Assembly (NCBI RefSeq): GCF_900290115.1
Contig: NZ_LT985748.1
Span: forward strand, 811,120-875,119
From: Alistipes sp. Marseille-P5061
GTDB lineage: Bacteria; Bacteroidota; Bacteroidia; Bacteroidales; Rikenellaceae
Length of the DNA stretch: 64,000 nt
Reading direction: 5' to 3'
The translations under genes were made by a program, and so were the position numbers. The notes under the pieces are model-generated. The model searched no databases and had not been told where the DNA came from. It worked only from the letters and a program-made list of their open reading frames with translations. Of this stretch, positions 52,207 to 60,693 are shown piece after piece (positions within the stretch are counted from its first letter, which is position 1; every line of letters begins with the position of its first letter).

Positions 52207-54651
52207 GGCGACGCCGGCGGTACGATGACCGCCCAGGTCGGCTCGGAGAGCATCGCCGATATCAACCCCGAGGACATCGAGTCCATCAACATGCTGACGG
52301 GCCCCTCGGCAGCCGCCCTCTACGGTTCGGATGCCGCCAACGGCGTGGTGCTCATCAACACCAAGCGCGGTGCCGAAGGCAAGACCACCGTGACGATTTC
52401 AAACACCACGATGTTCTCGAAGGCCTACATGATGCCCGAGATGCAGAACCGCTACGGCACCAGCAATACGACCTTCAGCTGGGGAGACAAAATCAACGGC
52501 ACGTTCGATGCCAAGGACTTCTTCAACACCGGAACGAACGTAATCAACTCGGTTTCGCTCTCGACCGGCACGCAGAAGAACCAGACCTACATCTCGGTAT
52601 CGACGACCAACGCCGCCGACATCATCCCCGAGGCCGAGTACAACCGCTACAACTTCACGGCCCGCAACACCACCAAGTTCGCCAAGGACAAGCTGACCTT
52701 CGACTTCGGTGCAAGCTTCGTCATCCAGAACAACCAGAACCAGGTATCGCAGGGTAAGTACTACAACCCGCTGCCGGCCCTCTACCTCTTCCCGCGCGGC
52801 GACGACTTCGACGAAATCCGCCTCTACGAGCGCTGGGACCCCGTTCGCGGCTACATGGCTCAGTACTGGCCCTACGGCGAGGGCGCTCACTCGCTCCAGA
52901 ACCCCTACTGGATTCAGAACCGCATCATGCGTGAGACCACCAAGCGCCGCTACATGCTCAACGCCTCGCTCAAGTGGGACATCACCGACTGGCTCAACGT
53001 AACGGGGCGCGTACGCATCGACAACTCGGACTACCGCATCACCACGAAGTACTACGCTTCGACGCTGGAGACCTTCGCCGGCGAGAACGGCGGTCTGTCG
53101 GACGAGACGCAACTCGACCGCACCTTCTACGGCGACGTGATGGCCAACATCAACAAGACGTGGGGCGACTGGTCGCTCAGCGCCCAGGTCGGTGCCTCGA
53201 TTAACGACCAGCGCTACGAGCGTTCGGGCGACGCGGGCGACCTGAAGAAGACCAACCTCTTCACGAAGCTCAACCTCAACACCGAGAACAAGTACAAGAT
53301 TATGCAGAAGGGCTGGCACGACCAGACGCAGGCGATTTTCGCCAACGTCGAGGTGGGCTGGCGCTCGATGCTCTACCTGACCGTCACGGGACGTAACGAC
53401 TGGGCTTCGCAGCTGGCATACTCGGCCAACTCGTCGTTCTTCTATCCTTCGGTAGGTCTCTCGGCTGTCGTTTCGAACATGTTCAACGCTCCGAAGTGGC
53501 TCTCGTTCCTGAAGGTACGCGCATCCTACTCGCAGGTGGCATCGGCCTTCGCCCGCTATCTGTCGAACCCGAGCTACACCTACAACGAGCAGTCGCACGG
53601 CTGGAGCGCCCCGACCACCTACCCGAACACGGACCTGCAGCCTGAAATGACCAAGTCGTGGGAGGTCGGTGTGAACGCACGCTTCATCAACAAGTTCAAC
53701 CTCGACATCACCTACTACCGTTCGAACACCTACGACCAGACGATTTACATGCCGCTGGCCTCGTCGACCGGTTACCAGAACTACGCCGCCCAGACGGGTA
53801 ACATCCAGAACCAGGGTATCGAGCTCTCGGTCGGCTACAACAACAAGTGGGGTGACTTCCGTTGGGCTACCAACTTCACCTACTCGTTCAACGAGAACAA
53901 GATTATCGAGCTGGCTCACGGTATGATCAACCCGCTCACCGGCGAGCAGGAGGACATGCTGGAGATTCGCAAGGACTGGCTGGGCCAGACCGACGTGGCT
54001 CCGCGCGTCATTCTGCGTGAGGGCGGTTCGATGACCGACATCTACATCAACCACGAGATTGCACGCGACCTGAACGGCAACGTGCTGATTGACCCCTCGA
54101 CGGGCAAGCTCTCGATGACCGAAATCGAGCCCCAGAAGGTCGGCCAGCTCGCACCGAAGGGCAACCTCGGATGGAGCAACAACTTCTCCTACAAGGGCAT
54201 TGACCTGGGTATCGTCTTCACGGCACGCCTCGGCGGCAAGGTTTACTCGGCAACGCAGGGTATCCTCGACTACTATGGCGTATCGGAGGCTTCGGCCGCA
54301 GCCCGCGACCGCGGCGGCATTCCGGTGAACTTCGGTTCGGTGGATGCCCAGACCTACTACCAGACCATCGCAACGGCCGAGGGCGGTCACGGAGCATACT
54401 ACCTCTACGACGCCACCAACGTCCGTCTGCAGGAGCTCTCGCTGAGCTACACGCTGCCCGCGAAGTGGTTCCGCAACAAGGCTCGTCTGAGCGTGGGCTT
54501 CGTAGCCAAGAACCTCTGGATGATTTACTGCAAGGCTCCGTTCGACCCCGAAATGTCGGCCGTTACGGGCAGCAACTACTACCAGGGCGTCGACTACTTC
54601 ATGCTCCCGAGCATGCGTAACCTCGGATTCAATGTCAAACTGCAATTCTAA
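51607..54651 (+). CDS. SusC/RagA family TonB-linked outer-membrane transporter
   Basis: A 1014-residue oligosaccharide importer with the same layout as its paralogue at 40470: signal peptide ending FGAFAQ, carboxypeptidase-regulatory-like domain (VKGIVKDAAGPIVGATVITQDGTSG), plug with EDIESINMLTGPSAAALYGSDAANGVVLINTKRG, and a barrel ending FMLPSMRNLGFNVKLQF. The plug and N-terminal domain are nearly identical between the two; substitutions concentrate in the barrel, which may alter ligand choice. Codon use looks more biased toward GGT and CGT than in nearby GH20 genes, suggesting high expression. Confidence 0.97.
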   Translation: MWKSIKLMLATCCAVLVAGTFGAFAQNGGETSVKGIVKDAAGPIVGATVITQDGTSGTTTAMDGSFTLNKVKEGDVIVISFIGYQTQEIPYVGQTMLDVTLKEEATALNAVVVTALGIKREEKALSYNVQQVKSDEITTVKDANFMNSLVGKVAGVTINAGAGGAGTSSRVIMRGMKSLEKSNAALYVIDGIPMYNNSFGGDAGGTMTAQVGSESIADINPEDIESINMLTGPSAAALYGSDAANGVVLINTKRGAEGKTTVTISNTTMFSKAYMMPEMQNRYGTSNTTFSWGDKINGTFDAKDFFNTGTNVINSVSLSTGTQKNQTYISVSTTNAADIIPEAEYNRYNFTARNTTKFAKDKLTFDFGASFVIQNNQNQVSQGKYYNPLPALYLFPRGDDFDEIRLYERWDPVRGYMAQYWPYGEGAHSLQNPYWIQNRIMRETTKRRYMLNASLKWDITDWLNVTGRVRIDNSDYRITTKYYASTLETFAGENGGLSDETQLDRTFYGDVMANINKTWGDWSLSAQVGASINDQRYERSGDAGDLKKTNLFTKLNLNTENKYKIMQKGWHDQTQAIFANVEVGWRSMLYLTVTGRNDWASQLAYSANSSFFYPSVGLSAVVSNMFNAPKWLSFLKVRASYSQVASAFARYLSNPSYTYNEQSHGWSAPTTYPNTDLQPEMTKSWEVGVNARFINKFNLDITYYRSNTYDQTIYMPLASSTGYQNYAAQTGNIQNQGIELSVGYNNKWGDFRWATNFTYSFNENKIIELAHGMINPLTGEQEDMLEIRKDWLGQTDVAPRVILREGGSMTDIYINHEIARDLNGNVLIDPSTGKLSMTEIEPQKVGQLAPKGNLGWSNNFSYKGIDLGIVFTARLGGKVYSATQGILDYYGVSEASAAARDRGGIPVNFGSVDAQTYYQTIATAEGGHGAYYLYDATNVRLQELSLSYTLPAKWFRNKARLSVGFVAKNLWMIYCKAPFDPEMSAVTGSNYYQGVDYFMLPSMRNLGFNVKLQF

Positions 54652-54665
54652 ACCCGCACGGACCT

Positions 54666-56195
54666 ATGAAAAAAATAGTTAAATATACATTCCTGACGCT
54701 CCTGTCGGGTTGGCTTGCGATTGGTTGCACGAGCAACTTCGAGGAGTACAACACCGACCCGTATGCCCCGCAGGAGGCCGACCCGAACATGCTGCTCCCG
54801 ACGATGGTCGAGGCGCTGATGTATGTTCAGCAGAACGACTCGCAGATGGTCGACCAGATGGTGGGTGCCCTGGGCGGCTACCTCACCTGCTCGAACCGCT
54901 GGGGCGGCATGAACTTCGATACGTTCAACCCCTCGGCCGACTGGAACCAGCAGGCCTATAACCTGATTTTCCAGGACATCTACCCCAACCTCTTCAAGAT
55001 TTCTGAGTTCTCGCAGGAGTCCGGACACTGGTGGGCAATCGCCAACATCGTCCGTGCCGCCGCGATGATTCGCGTGACGGATACCTACGGCCCGATTCCC
55101 TACAGCCAGGTCAAGGACGGTCTGATGTATGTACCCTACGACTCACACGAGGAGGTCTACACGAACATCTTCAACGACCTGCAGAATGCGGCCAAGACGC
55201 TCTCGGACTACGCAACGCAGTATCCCTCGTCGAAGCCCTTCACCAACGACGCCATCTACGGCGGTGACTACGCCGCATGGGCACGTCTGGCCAACTCGCT
55301 CTCGCTGCGCATCGCCATGCGTACGGGCAACGAGGAGGGTGTGAAGACCGCCATCGCCAACCAGGTGGGTCTGATTACGACCAACGCCCAGAACGCCATG
55401 GTGAACCCCGGCGTACAGGGCAACCCCTATCAGCTGGCATCGGCATCGTGGGGTGACCTGCGCGTCAGCTCGTCGATTACCGACTACATGAACGGCTACA
55501 AGGACCCGCGCCGTGCCGCCTACTTCACCAAGTGCTCCTTCCCCGGCTATACCGACCAGTACATCGGCATGCGTTCGGGCGAGGCACAGTTCGACAAGGC
55601 CGATGTCTCCAGCTACTCGCTTCCCAACCTGACGGCAGCCTCCTACCTGCCCTACTTCGTGGCAGCCGAGACGCAGTTCCTGCTGGCCGAGGCAGCGCTG
55701 AAGGGGTGGACTTCGGGTGATGCGAAGAGCTACTACGAGGCCGGCATCCGCCTTTCGATGGAGCAGAACGGAGTCTCGGGCGACGATGTAACGAACTACA
55801 TTGCCGACGCTGAGAGCACCCCGGCCGACCACACGGGCGACCCGCGCGGCGCAACGTACAACTACGACCGTGCAACCACCGTGAAGATTGCCTGGGACGC
55901 CGAGACGACCAACGAGAAGCACCTCGAGCAGATTATCACGCAGAAGTGGATTGCCAACTACCCGATGGGCATCGAGGCCTGGGCCGAGTACCGTCGTACG
56001 GGCTATCCTGAGCTGGCTCCGTCGCTCGACAACCTGAGCACGGACGGTGTGGATACCCGCCGCGGCGCACGTCGTCTGGTTTACCCCATCTCGGAGCGTG
56101 ACTACAATACGACGAACTATCAGAACGCCGTAGCCAACCTCCTCGGAGGTCAGGACACGCAGGCCAAGGACCTCTTCTGGGCCAAGAAAGACTAA
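54666..56195 (+). CDS. SusD/RagB family outer-membrane lipoprotein
   Basis: A 509-residue lipoprotein (MKKIVKYTFLTLLSGWLAIGC, then TSNFEEYNTDPYAPQ). SusD features are visible in IANIVRAAAMIRVTDTYGPIPYSQVKDG, AAWARLANSLSLRIAMR and the C-terminal IITQKWIANYPMGIEAWAEYRRTGYPELAP. It pairs with the SusC 14 bp upstream as lid of the importer. Its paralogue is at 38913; both share the opening CTSNF-EEYNT pattern but differ across the middle, where ligand residues are expected. Confidence 0.95.
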   Translation: MKKIVKYTFLTLLSGWLAIGCTSNFEEYNTDPYAPQEADPNMLLPTMVEALMYVQQNDSQMVDQMVGALGGYLTCSNRWGGMNFDTFNPSADWNQQAYNLIFQDIYPNLFKISEFSQESGHWWAIANIVRAAAMIRVTDTYGPIPYSQVKDGLMYVPYDSHEEVYTNIFNDLQNAAKTLSDYATQYPSSKPFTNDAIYGGDYAAWARLANSLSLRIAMRTGNEEGVKTAIANQVGLITTNAQNAMVNPGVQGNPYQLASASWGDLRVSSSITDYMNGYKDPRRAAYFTKCSFPGYTDQYIGMRSGEAQFDKADVSSYSLPNLTAASYLPYFVAAETQFLLAEAALKGWTSGDAKSYYEAGIRLSMEQNGVSGDDVTNYIADAESTPADHTGDPRGATYNYDRATTVKIAWDAETTNEKHLEQIITQKWIANYPMGIEAWAEYRRTGYPELAPSLDNLSTDGVDTRRGARRLVYPISERDYNTTNYQNAVANLLGGQDTQAKDLFWAKKD

Positions 56196-56219
56196 TCACC
56201 CTCAAAACAAACTGAAACC

Positions 56220-57338
56220 ATGAAAATCAAGAATATTGGAAAAGCGGCTGCTCTGGCACTCACGGCTCTTGCCATGGTGCACTGCAGCGACTGGACCGAA
56301 ACGGAGAGTGAAACCATCTTCGAGCACGGTCTGACCGAGTCCAACAAGCCCGAGGCCTATTATGAGGCCCTGCGTGAGTGGAAGAAGACCGACCATGCCA
56401 TCTCGTTCGGATGGTTCAGCGGCTGGGGCGAACCTGCCACCAACACGACCAACATGCTGACGGGTATTCCCGACTCGATGGACATCGTATCGCTGTGGGG
56501 CCAGTGGACCAACCTCACCCCCGGCAAGCTTCAGGACCTGCGCTACGTCCAGGAGAAGAAGGGTACGAAGGTTGTATTCTGCAGTTTCACCTCGTACGTG
56601 GGACAGAACCTCACCCCTGCGGAGTACGATGTGGACGAGGCAACGCGCGAGCAGTTCTGGGGCTGGGTTGACGGTGACCAGGCTGCCATCGACGCCGCCA
56701 TTGCCAAGTATGCCAAGGCGATTGCCGACACGGTCTTCAAGTATGACTACGATGGCTTTGACATCGACTTCGAGCCCAACTACGGCTACGGAGGCAAGCT
56801 GGCCAGCCACAACGACCGCATGCATACGCTGCTCGTCGAGCTGAACAAGTACATCGGCCCGAAATCGCCCAATCCCGACAAGCTCCTGCTGCTCGACGGC
56901 GAGCCGCAGACGCTCAACGCCGAGAGCGGTCCCTACATCGACTACTTCGTCGTTCAGGCCTACACCGTCTCGGGCGGTTCGCCTTCGGCTTCGGCCACGG
57001 GCCGCGAGGACAACATGGACAGCCGTCTGCAGACCTGCCTTTCGAAGTTCTCCTCGACAATGACCGAAGAGGAGATTACCAACCAGTACGTCATCTGCGA
57101 GAACTGCGAGAGTGTGACCGACTGTCTGAACGGCGGTTTCTACTGGCGGACACGTGACGGTGTTACGCAGGACAAGGCCGTCTGCCCGTCGCTGGTAGGT
57201 ATGGCCCGCTGGGAGCCGCTCAACGGCTACCGCAAGGGTGGCTTCGGCGCATACCAGTTCGGTTACGAGGCTACGAACAGCCCCGCATACAAGTGGATGC
57301 GCACGGCCATTCAGGCTCAGAACCCGACAATGAAGTAA
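56220..57338 (+). CDS. GH18 family lipoprotein, probable endo-beta-N-acetylglucosaminidase
   Basis: A 372-residue lipoprotein (MKIKNIGKAAALALTALAMVHC, then SDWTETES). The catalytic motif YDYDGFDIDFE is intact, with Asp178, Asp181, Asp183 and Glu185. The YYEALREWKKTDHAISFGWFSGWGEP start and the VDGDQAAIDAAIAKYAKAIADT helix are shared with the paralogue at 37758. The expected reaction is cleavage within the GlcNAc-GlcNAc core of N-glycans at the cell surface, followed by SusCD uptake. Specificity may differ between the two copies. Confidence 0.9.
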   Translation: MKIKNIGKAAALALTALAMVHCSDWTETESETIFEHGLTESNKPEAYYEALREWKKTDHAISFGWFSGWGEPATNTTNMLTGIPDSMDIVSLWGQWTNLTPGKLQDLRYVQEKKGTKVVFCSFTSYVGQNLTPAEYDVDEATREQFWGWVDGDQAAIDAAIAKYAKAIADTVFKYDYDGFDIDFEPNYGYGGKLASHNDRMHTLLVELNKYIGPKSPNPDKLLLLDGEPQTLNAESGPYIDYFVVQAYTVSGGSPSASATGREDNMDSRLQTCLSKFSSTMTEEEITNQYVICENCESVTDCLNGGFYWRTRDGVTQDKAVCPSLVGMARWEPLNGYRKGGFGAYQFGYEATNSPAYKWMRTAIQAQNPTMK

Positions 57339-57351
57339 TTAACGTCAATCA

Positions 57352-58539
57352 ATGAAAACCATGAAAAAAGGATTAAATATCGCGGCCGCATTACTTCTCG
57401 CAGCATTTGCCACGGGATGTAACGATGCCGAGTACGGAACGCTCGGAACCCACGCGTTCATCAACGAGAGCACCTCGGCTTCGAGCACGAAGGTCACCAT
57501 CGACCCCAGCAACGGCGCCGAAGCTCAGCTGACCGTCTGCCTGAGCGAGAAGGCCGACCGCAACTACGACTTCCGTCTGGTAGTGGACGATGCGGTTCTG
57601 GCAACCTACAATGCAGAGCAGGCATCGAGCTACGTGACGATGCCTTCGGAAATCTTCACGATGCCCGACAAGATTACCATCGAGGCAGGTTCGTTCAGCG
57701 CCAACCCCGTGACGATTCACATCAACCCGATTCCGGCCGAGTACATTGGTGAGACCTACGCTATTCCTCTGCGTCTGGAGAGCGTGGACGGCAACATGCC
57801 GACGACCACCAAGACGTCGACCTTCGTCATCACGACCGAGAGCATCATCAGCTCCACACTGCCGATGTTTACGGGACGCTCGGGTCTGTCGGCTGCCGGC
57901 TTCCCCGTTTCGCTGCCCCAGTTCACCGTAGAGTGCCGCTTCCAGGTAAGCAACACGGCCAACCGCAACCGCGACATCTTCTGCAGCGGCAGCAACATCC
58001 TGCTCCGCTTCGAGGACCCGCAGAACGATGACCCCGCCACAGGCTTCAAGGCTCACTCGCTGATTCAGTTCCAGGGTAACGGCTGGTTCCTCAACCCGTC
58101 GCTTTCGATTACGCCCAACAAGTGGCAGCACTACGCCATCACCTACGACGGCTCGAAGGTTACCATCTACGTCAACGGCGCATTCGCCGGCAGCAAGGAG
58201 GGCACCATTGACCCGAACTTCGAGTTCGCCGGCTGGTTCGGCGGCGGCGGCAGCGATGCCCACGGAACGAGCGACCCAACGTGGTGGGCAGGTTGCAAGA
58301 TTCTCTGCTCGGAGCTCCGTATCTGGTCGGTATGCCGCACCGAGGCTCAGATTCAGAACAACATGACCACCACCAGCGCCAAATCGGAGGGCCTGGTTGG
58401 CTACTGGCGCATGAACGACGGTGAGGGCAAGACCTTCGAGGACTGCACCGGCAACGGCCACACGCTGACCGCCGAGCAGGACCCCGTTTGGGTGGAGAAT
58501 ATCCTCTCGACCGACACCGAGACTGCCTGGCCGGAATAG
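57352..58539 (+). CDS. DUF1735 and LamG domain surface lipoprotein
   Basis: A 395-residue lipoprotein (MKTMKKGLNIAAALLLAAFATGC; the ATG at 57361 is an alternative start). The N-terminal DUF1735 domain covers about residues 28-160 (STKVTIDPSNGAEAQLTVCLSEKADRNYDFRLVVDD, ASSYVTMPSEIFTMPDKITIEAG). The LamG part has FTVECRFQVSN, NKWQHYAITYDGSKVTIYVNGAFAG, CSELRIWSVCRTEAQIQNNM and GLVGYWRMNDGEG. It is probably a surface glycan-binding protein. A 13-bp hairpin follows before the next gene. Confidence 0.9.
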   Translation: MKTMKKGLNIAAALLLAAFATGCNDAEYGTLGTHAFINESTSASSTKVTIDPSNGAEAQLTVCLSEKADRNYDFRLVVDDAVLATYNAEQASSYVTMPSEIFTMPDKITIEAGSFSANPVTIHINPIPAEYIGETYAIPLRLESVDGNMPTTTKTSTFVITTESIISSTLPMFTGRSGLSAAGFPVSLPQFTVECRFQVSNTANRNRDIFCSGSNILLRFEDPQNDDPATGFKAHSLIQFQGNGWFLNPSLSITPNKWQHYAITYDGSKVTIYVNGAFAGSKEGTIDPNFEFAGWFGGGGSDAHGTSDPTWWAGCKILCSELRIWSVCRTEAQIQNNMTTTSAKSEGLVGYWRMNDGEGKTFEDCTGNGHTLTAEQDPVWVENILSTDTETAWPE

Positions 58540-58550
58540 CCAGCAACACA

Positions 58551-58582
58551 AATACTGCGCAACCGTAGAGTTGCGCAGTATT
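58551..58582 (+). terminator. 13-bp perfect hairpin between operon genes
   Basis: AATACTGCGCAAC, loop CGTAGA and GTTGCGCAGTATT. No T-run follows, so it may stabilise mRNA or reduce expression of the last gene rather than end transcription. The leftward operon lacks a hairpin at the matching place. Confidence 0.6.
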
Positions 58583-58619
58583 TGCTGTAAAAAACACACA
58601 ACACCAAAAACCCTTGTCC

Positions 58620-59516
58620 ATGAAAAAGATATTCTATTTTGCCTTTGCCTGCGCCCTTGCGCTCTGCGGAGCATCCTGCTCGGATGACAGCTCGTCCGAA
58701 GTAAACGAATGGAGTGCCATCTATGTCGGCATCGAGCGCCCGAAGCTGGGCGTCTCCACGCTGACGCTCAATATCAACCACCCGACCGCAGAGGTCGAGG
58801 CCAAGGCTTCGGTTCCCGTTACGGTAAAGCTCTCGCGCCCCGCAACGCAGGACATCACCGCAACGCTCGCCATGGAGTCGGACTGCGAAGAGGCCTGGAC
58901 CTTCGAAACCCAGGAGGTTGTGATTCCCGCCGGCCAGATTACCGCAACGACGACGCTCAACGGCGACTGGTCCTATGCAACCGACGTCGTAAGTTCGCAA
59001 ACGTGGACTACCAAGATTACCGTCACGGCAGCAACGCCTTCGAACATTACCCGTCTCTCGACGAATCTGAACGAGCTGACGATTGTCGTAAACAAGGAGC
59101 CCGTCGACCTGAAGAACGTCTCGCTGGAGACCCCCTCGGGCAACGAGCTGACCAACCGCTCGAGCTGGACGGTAACGTGCAACGGCGCTGAAACGGATAC
59201 CCTGACCGATGGAGACGAAAGCTCGTACATGTACGTTTACAACAACCTGGAGGTTGTTGTTGACCTCGGCAAGGAGGTAACTGTCACCGGCTTCAAGACG
59301 ACGAACCAGTGGGGCGATGCCTATGCTCCCGACAAGGTCTCGATTTACACGAGCAGCGACGGCAGCAGCTGGTCGCTCCAGGGCAGCGACATCGAGCTTC
59401 CGGCAGCCGGCGACTTCGACTTCTCGTTCACCAAGTCCGTTACGTGCCGCTACCTGAGAATCTATGCGACGGGGCAGAACTGCCTCTTCAGCGAAATCTA
59501 CATCTACGGCGAGTAG
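58620..59516 (+). CDS. discoidin-domain (F5/8 type C) surface lipoprotein with DUF1735-like domain
   Basis: A 298-residue lipoprotein (MKKIFYFAFACALALCGASC). Residues about 25-160 form a DUF1735-like beta domain (STLTLNINHPTAEVEAKASVPVTVKLSRPATQDITATL). The C-terminal part (VEVVVDLGKEVTVTGFKTTNQWGDAYAPDKVSIYTSSDGSSW, FSFTKSVTCRYLRIYATGQNCLFSEIYIYGE) is a discoidin/CBM32-type domain that often binds terminal sugars. The start at 58620 is chosen over a TTG at 58614. It is the intact counterpart of the broken gene at 35661-36565. Confidence 0.88.
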   Translation: MKKIFYFAFACALALCGASCSDDSSSEVNEWSAIYVGIERPKLGVSTLTLNINHPTAEVEAKASVPVTVKLSRPATQDITATLAMESDCEEAWTFETQEVVIPAGQITATTTLNGDWSYATDVVSSQTWTTKITVTAATPSNITRLSTNLNELTIVVNKEPVDLKNVSLETPSGNELTNRSSWTVTCNGAETDTLTDGDESSYMYVYNNLEVVVDLGKEVTVTGFKTTNQWGDAYAPDKVSIYTSSDGSSWSLQGSDIELPAAGDFDFSFTKSVTCRYLRIYATGQNCLFSEIYIYGE

Positions 59517-59538
59517 GAGTTGATTCCACGCAAAAAGA

Positions 59539-59571
59539 GAGGAGGTTCACTTGAGTGAACCTCCTTTTTTT
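59539..59571 (+). terminator. intrinsic terminator of the rightward operon
   Basis: AGGAGGTTCACT, loop TG, then AGTGAACCTCCT, followed by seven T. Confidence 0.93.
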
Positions 59572-59639
59572 ATGCCCGCACGCGAGCTGCAGGGCCCCGA
59601 CCGGGCGACACCGATGCAAAAACGGCAGCGGAAGAGTAA

Positions 59640-60689
59640 TTACGGGATGAGGGGGGCTTTCTCGAGCGGATTGGGCTCGACGTCGAGTCCCTGGAGCATG
59701 AAGCGCAGGATGGGGCCGCACTTGCTGCTGCAGGCCGGGTAGTATTCGCCCTGGAGGCGCTCCTCGCTTCGCAGCGAGACGCCCCACCAGAATTCGGCCA
59801 TCGCCACGGGGTGCAACCCCGACGTGAAGGCGTACTGAAGCAGCTTCGGGGCGGCGCACTCGCCGGCGCCGGCAGGAGGCACCCGGTGGGGCGTGGCGGC
59901 GAATATTTCGTTGAGGTCGCGCACCTCGCCGCGGGCGTTGCGCATGCGGAATTGGGCAAAAAGCCGCTGCTGCAGCTCGGCCGAGCGGCTGTGGCGCTCG
60001 GCCTTGAGGCGTCGCAGCTCCTCGAGCTGCGGGGCGACAGCCGCCGAGGCCTCGGCAAGCCGCTCGGCCCACTGCCGCTTCAACTGGTGCAGCAGGGCGT
60101 GCTCGTGCTGGCTGGCGTGTGTCAGGGCCGCAAGTTCGGCGGCATCGGTTGTCTGCGCCCGAAGCCGCTCCCGCTCTTCGTGAGCGCGCACCTCGGCCGC
60201 ATGAGCCTCGGAGAGTTCGCGTTGAGACTCCTGCTCGAGGCGGTGCAGCTCGCGCCGGGCCTCGAGCAGCCGGGCATCCTGCTCGAGCGCCGCAACCGCA
60301 TCGTTGAGCTCGGAGATGGCGCGGTCTTCGCGCAAAAAGAAGCCGTCTGGCTGCAGCATGTCATAGACCGGAGGAACGAAGTAGGCATGGTGGTTACTTG
60401 CGGCCAGATTACCCGAAAAGGCGGCCAGAAAGCCAACCGCTCCCCCTCTGTCCCGGACAATGAGCACGCCGAACATCTTACCGGCCGCAAGTTCGTCGCG
60501 CCACTCAGCGCGCGAAGCGATGTAGGCCTGCACGCTCGCCGAGGCGGCCACGCAGAGCGGGTGGGGACGATAGCAGAAGGGGCAGGTAAAACGCTCGGGA
60601 AGCGTTGCCGGGTCAACCTCGAGCGGCAGGCGGTGCAGCGGCCACGGAAGGTCGTCCGACGGGGGTATCAACTCTCTGGAAACAGTCAC
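59640..60689 (-). CDS. RluA-family N-terminal-domain protein lacking the pseudouridine synthase domain
   Basis: A 349-residue protein starting at GTG 60689 (VTVSRELIPPSDDLPWPLHRLP), just after the stop of the upstream gene, with a GGAGG-like sequence before it. It has a zinc-finger-like FTCPFCYRPHPLC, GKMFGVLIVRDRGGAVGFLAAFSGN, a long Glu/Arg-rich coiled coil (about 130-250), and GECAAPKLLQYAFTSGLHPVAMAEFWWG, ending YYPACSSKCGPILRFMLQGLDVEPNPL. These match the N-terminal part of large RluA-type synthases. The catalytic domain, usually next, is missing: the frame stops 12 residues later. It may be natural or truncated. Confidence 0.8.
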   Translation of the reverse strand: MTVSRELIPPSDDLPWPLHRLPLEVDPATLPERFTCPFCYRPHPLCVAASASVQAYIASRAEWRDELAAGKMFGVLIVRDRGGAVGFLAAFSGNLAASNHHAYFVPPVYDMLQPDGFFLREDRAISELNDAVAALEQDARLLEARRELHRLEQESQRELSEAHAAEVRAHEERERLRAQTTDAAELAALTHASQHEHALLHQLKRQWAERLAEASAAVAPQLEELRRLKAERHSRSAELQQRLFAQFRMRNARGEVRDLNEIFAATPHRVPPAGAGECAAPKLLQYAFTSGLHPVAMAEFWWGVSLRSEERLQGEYYPACSSKCGPILRFMLQGLDVEPNPLEKAPLIP

Positions 60690-60693
60690 GACG

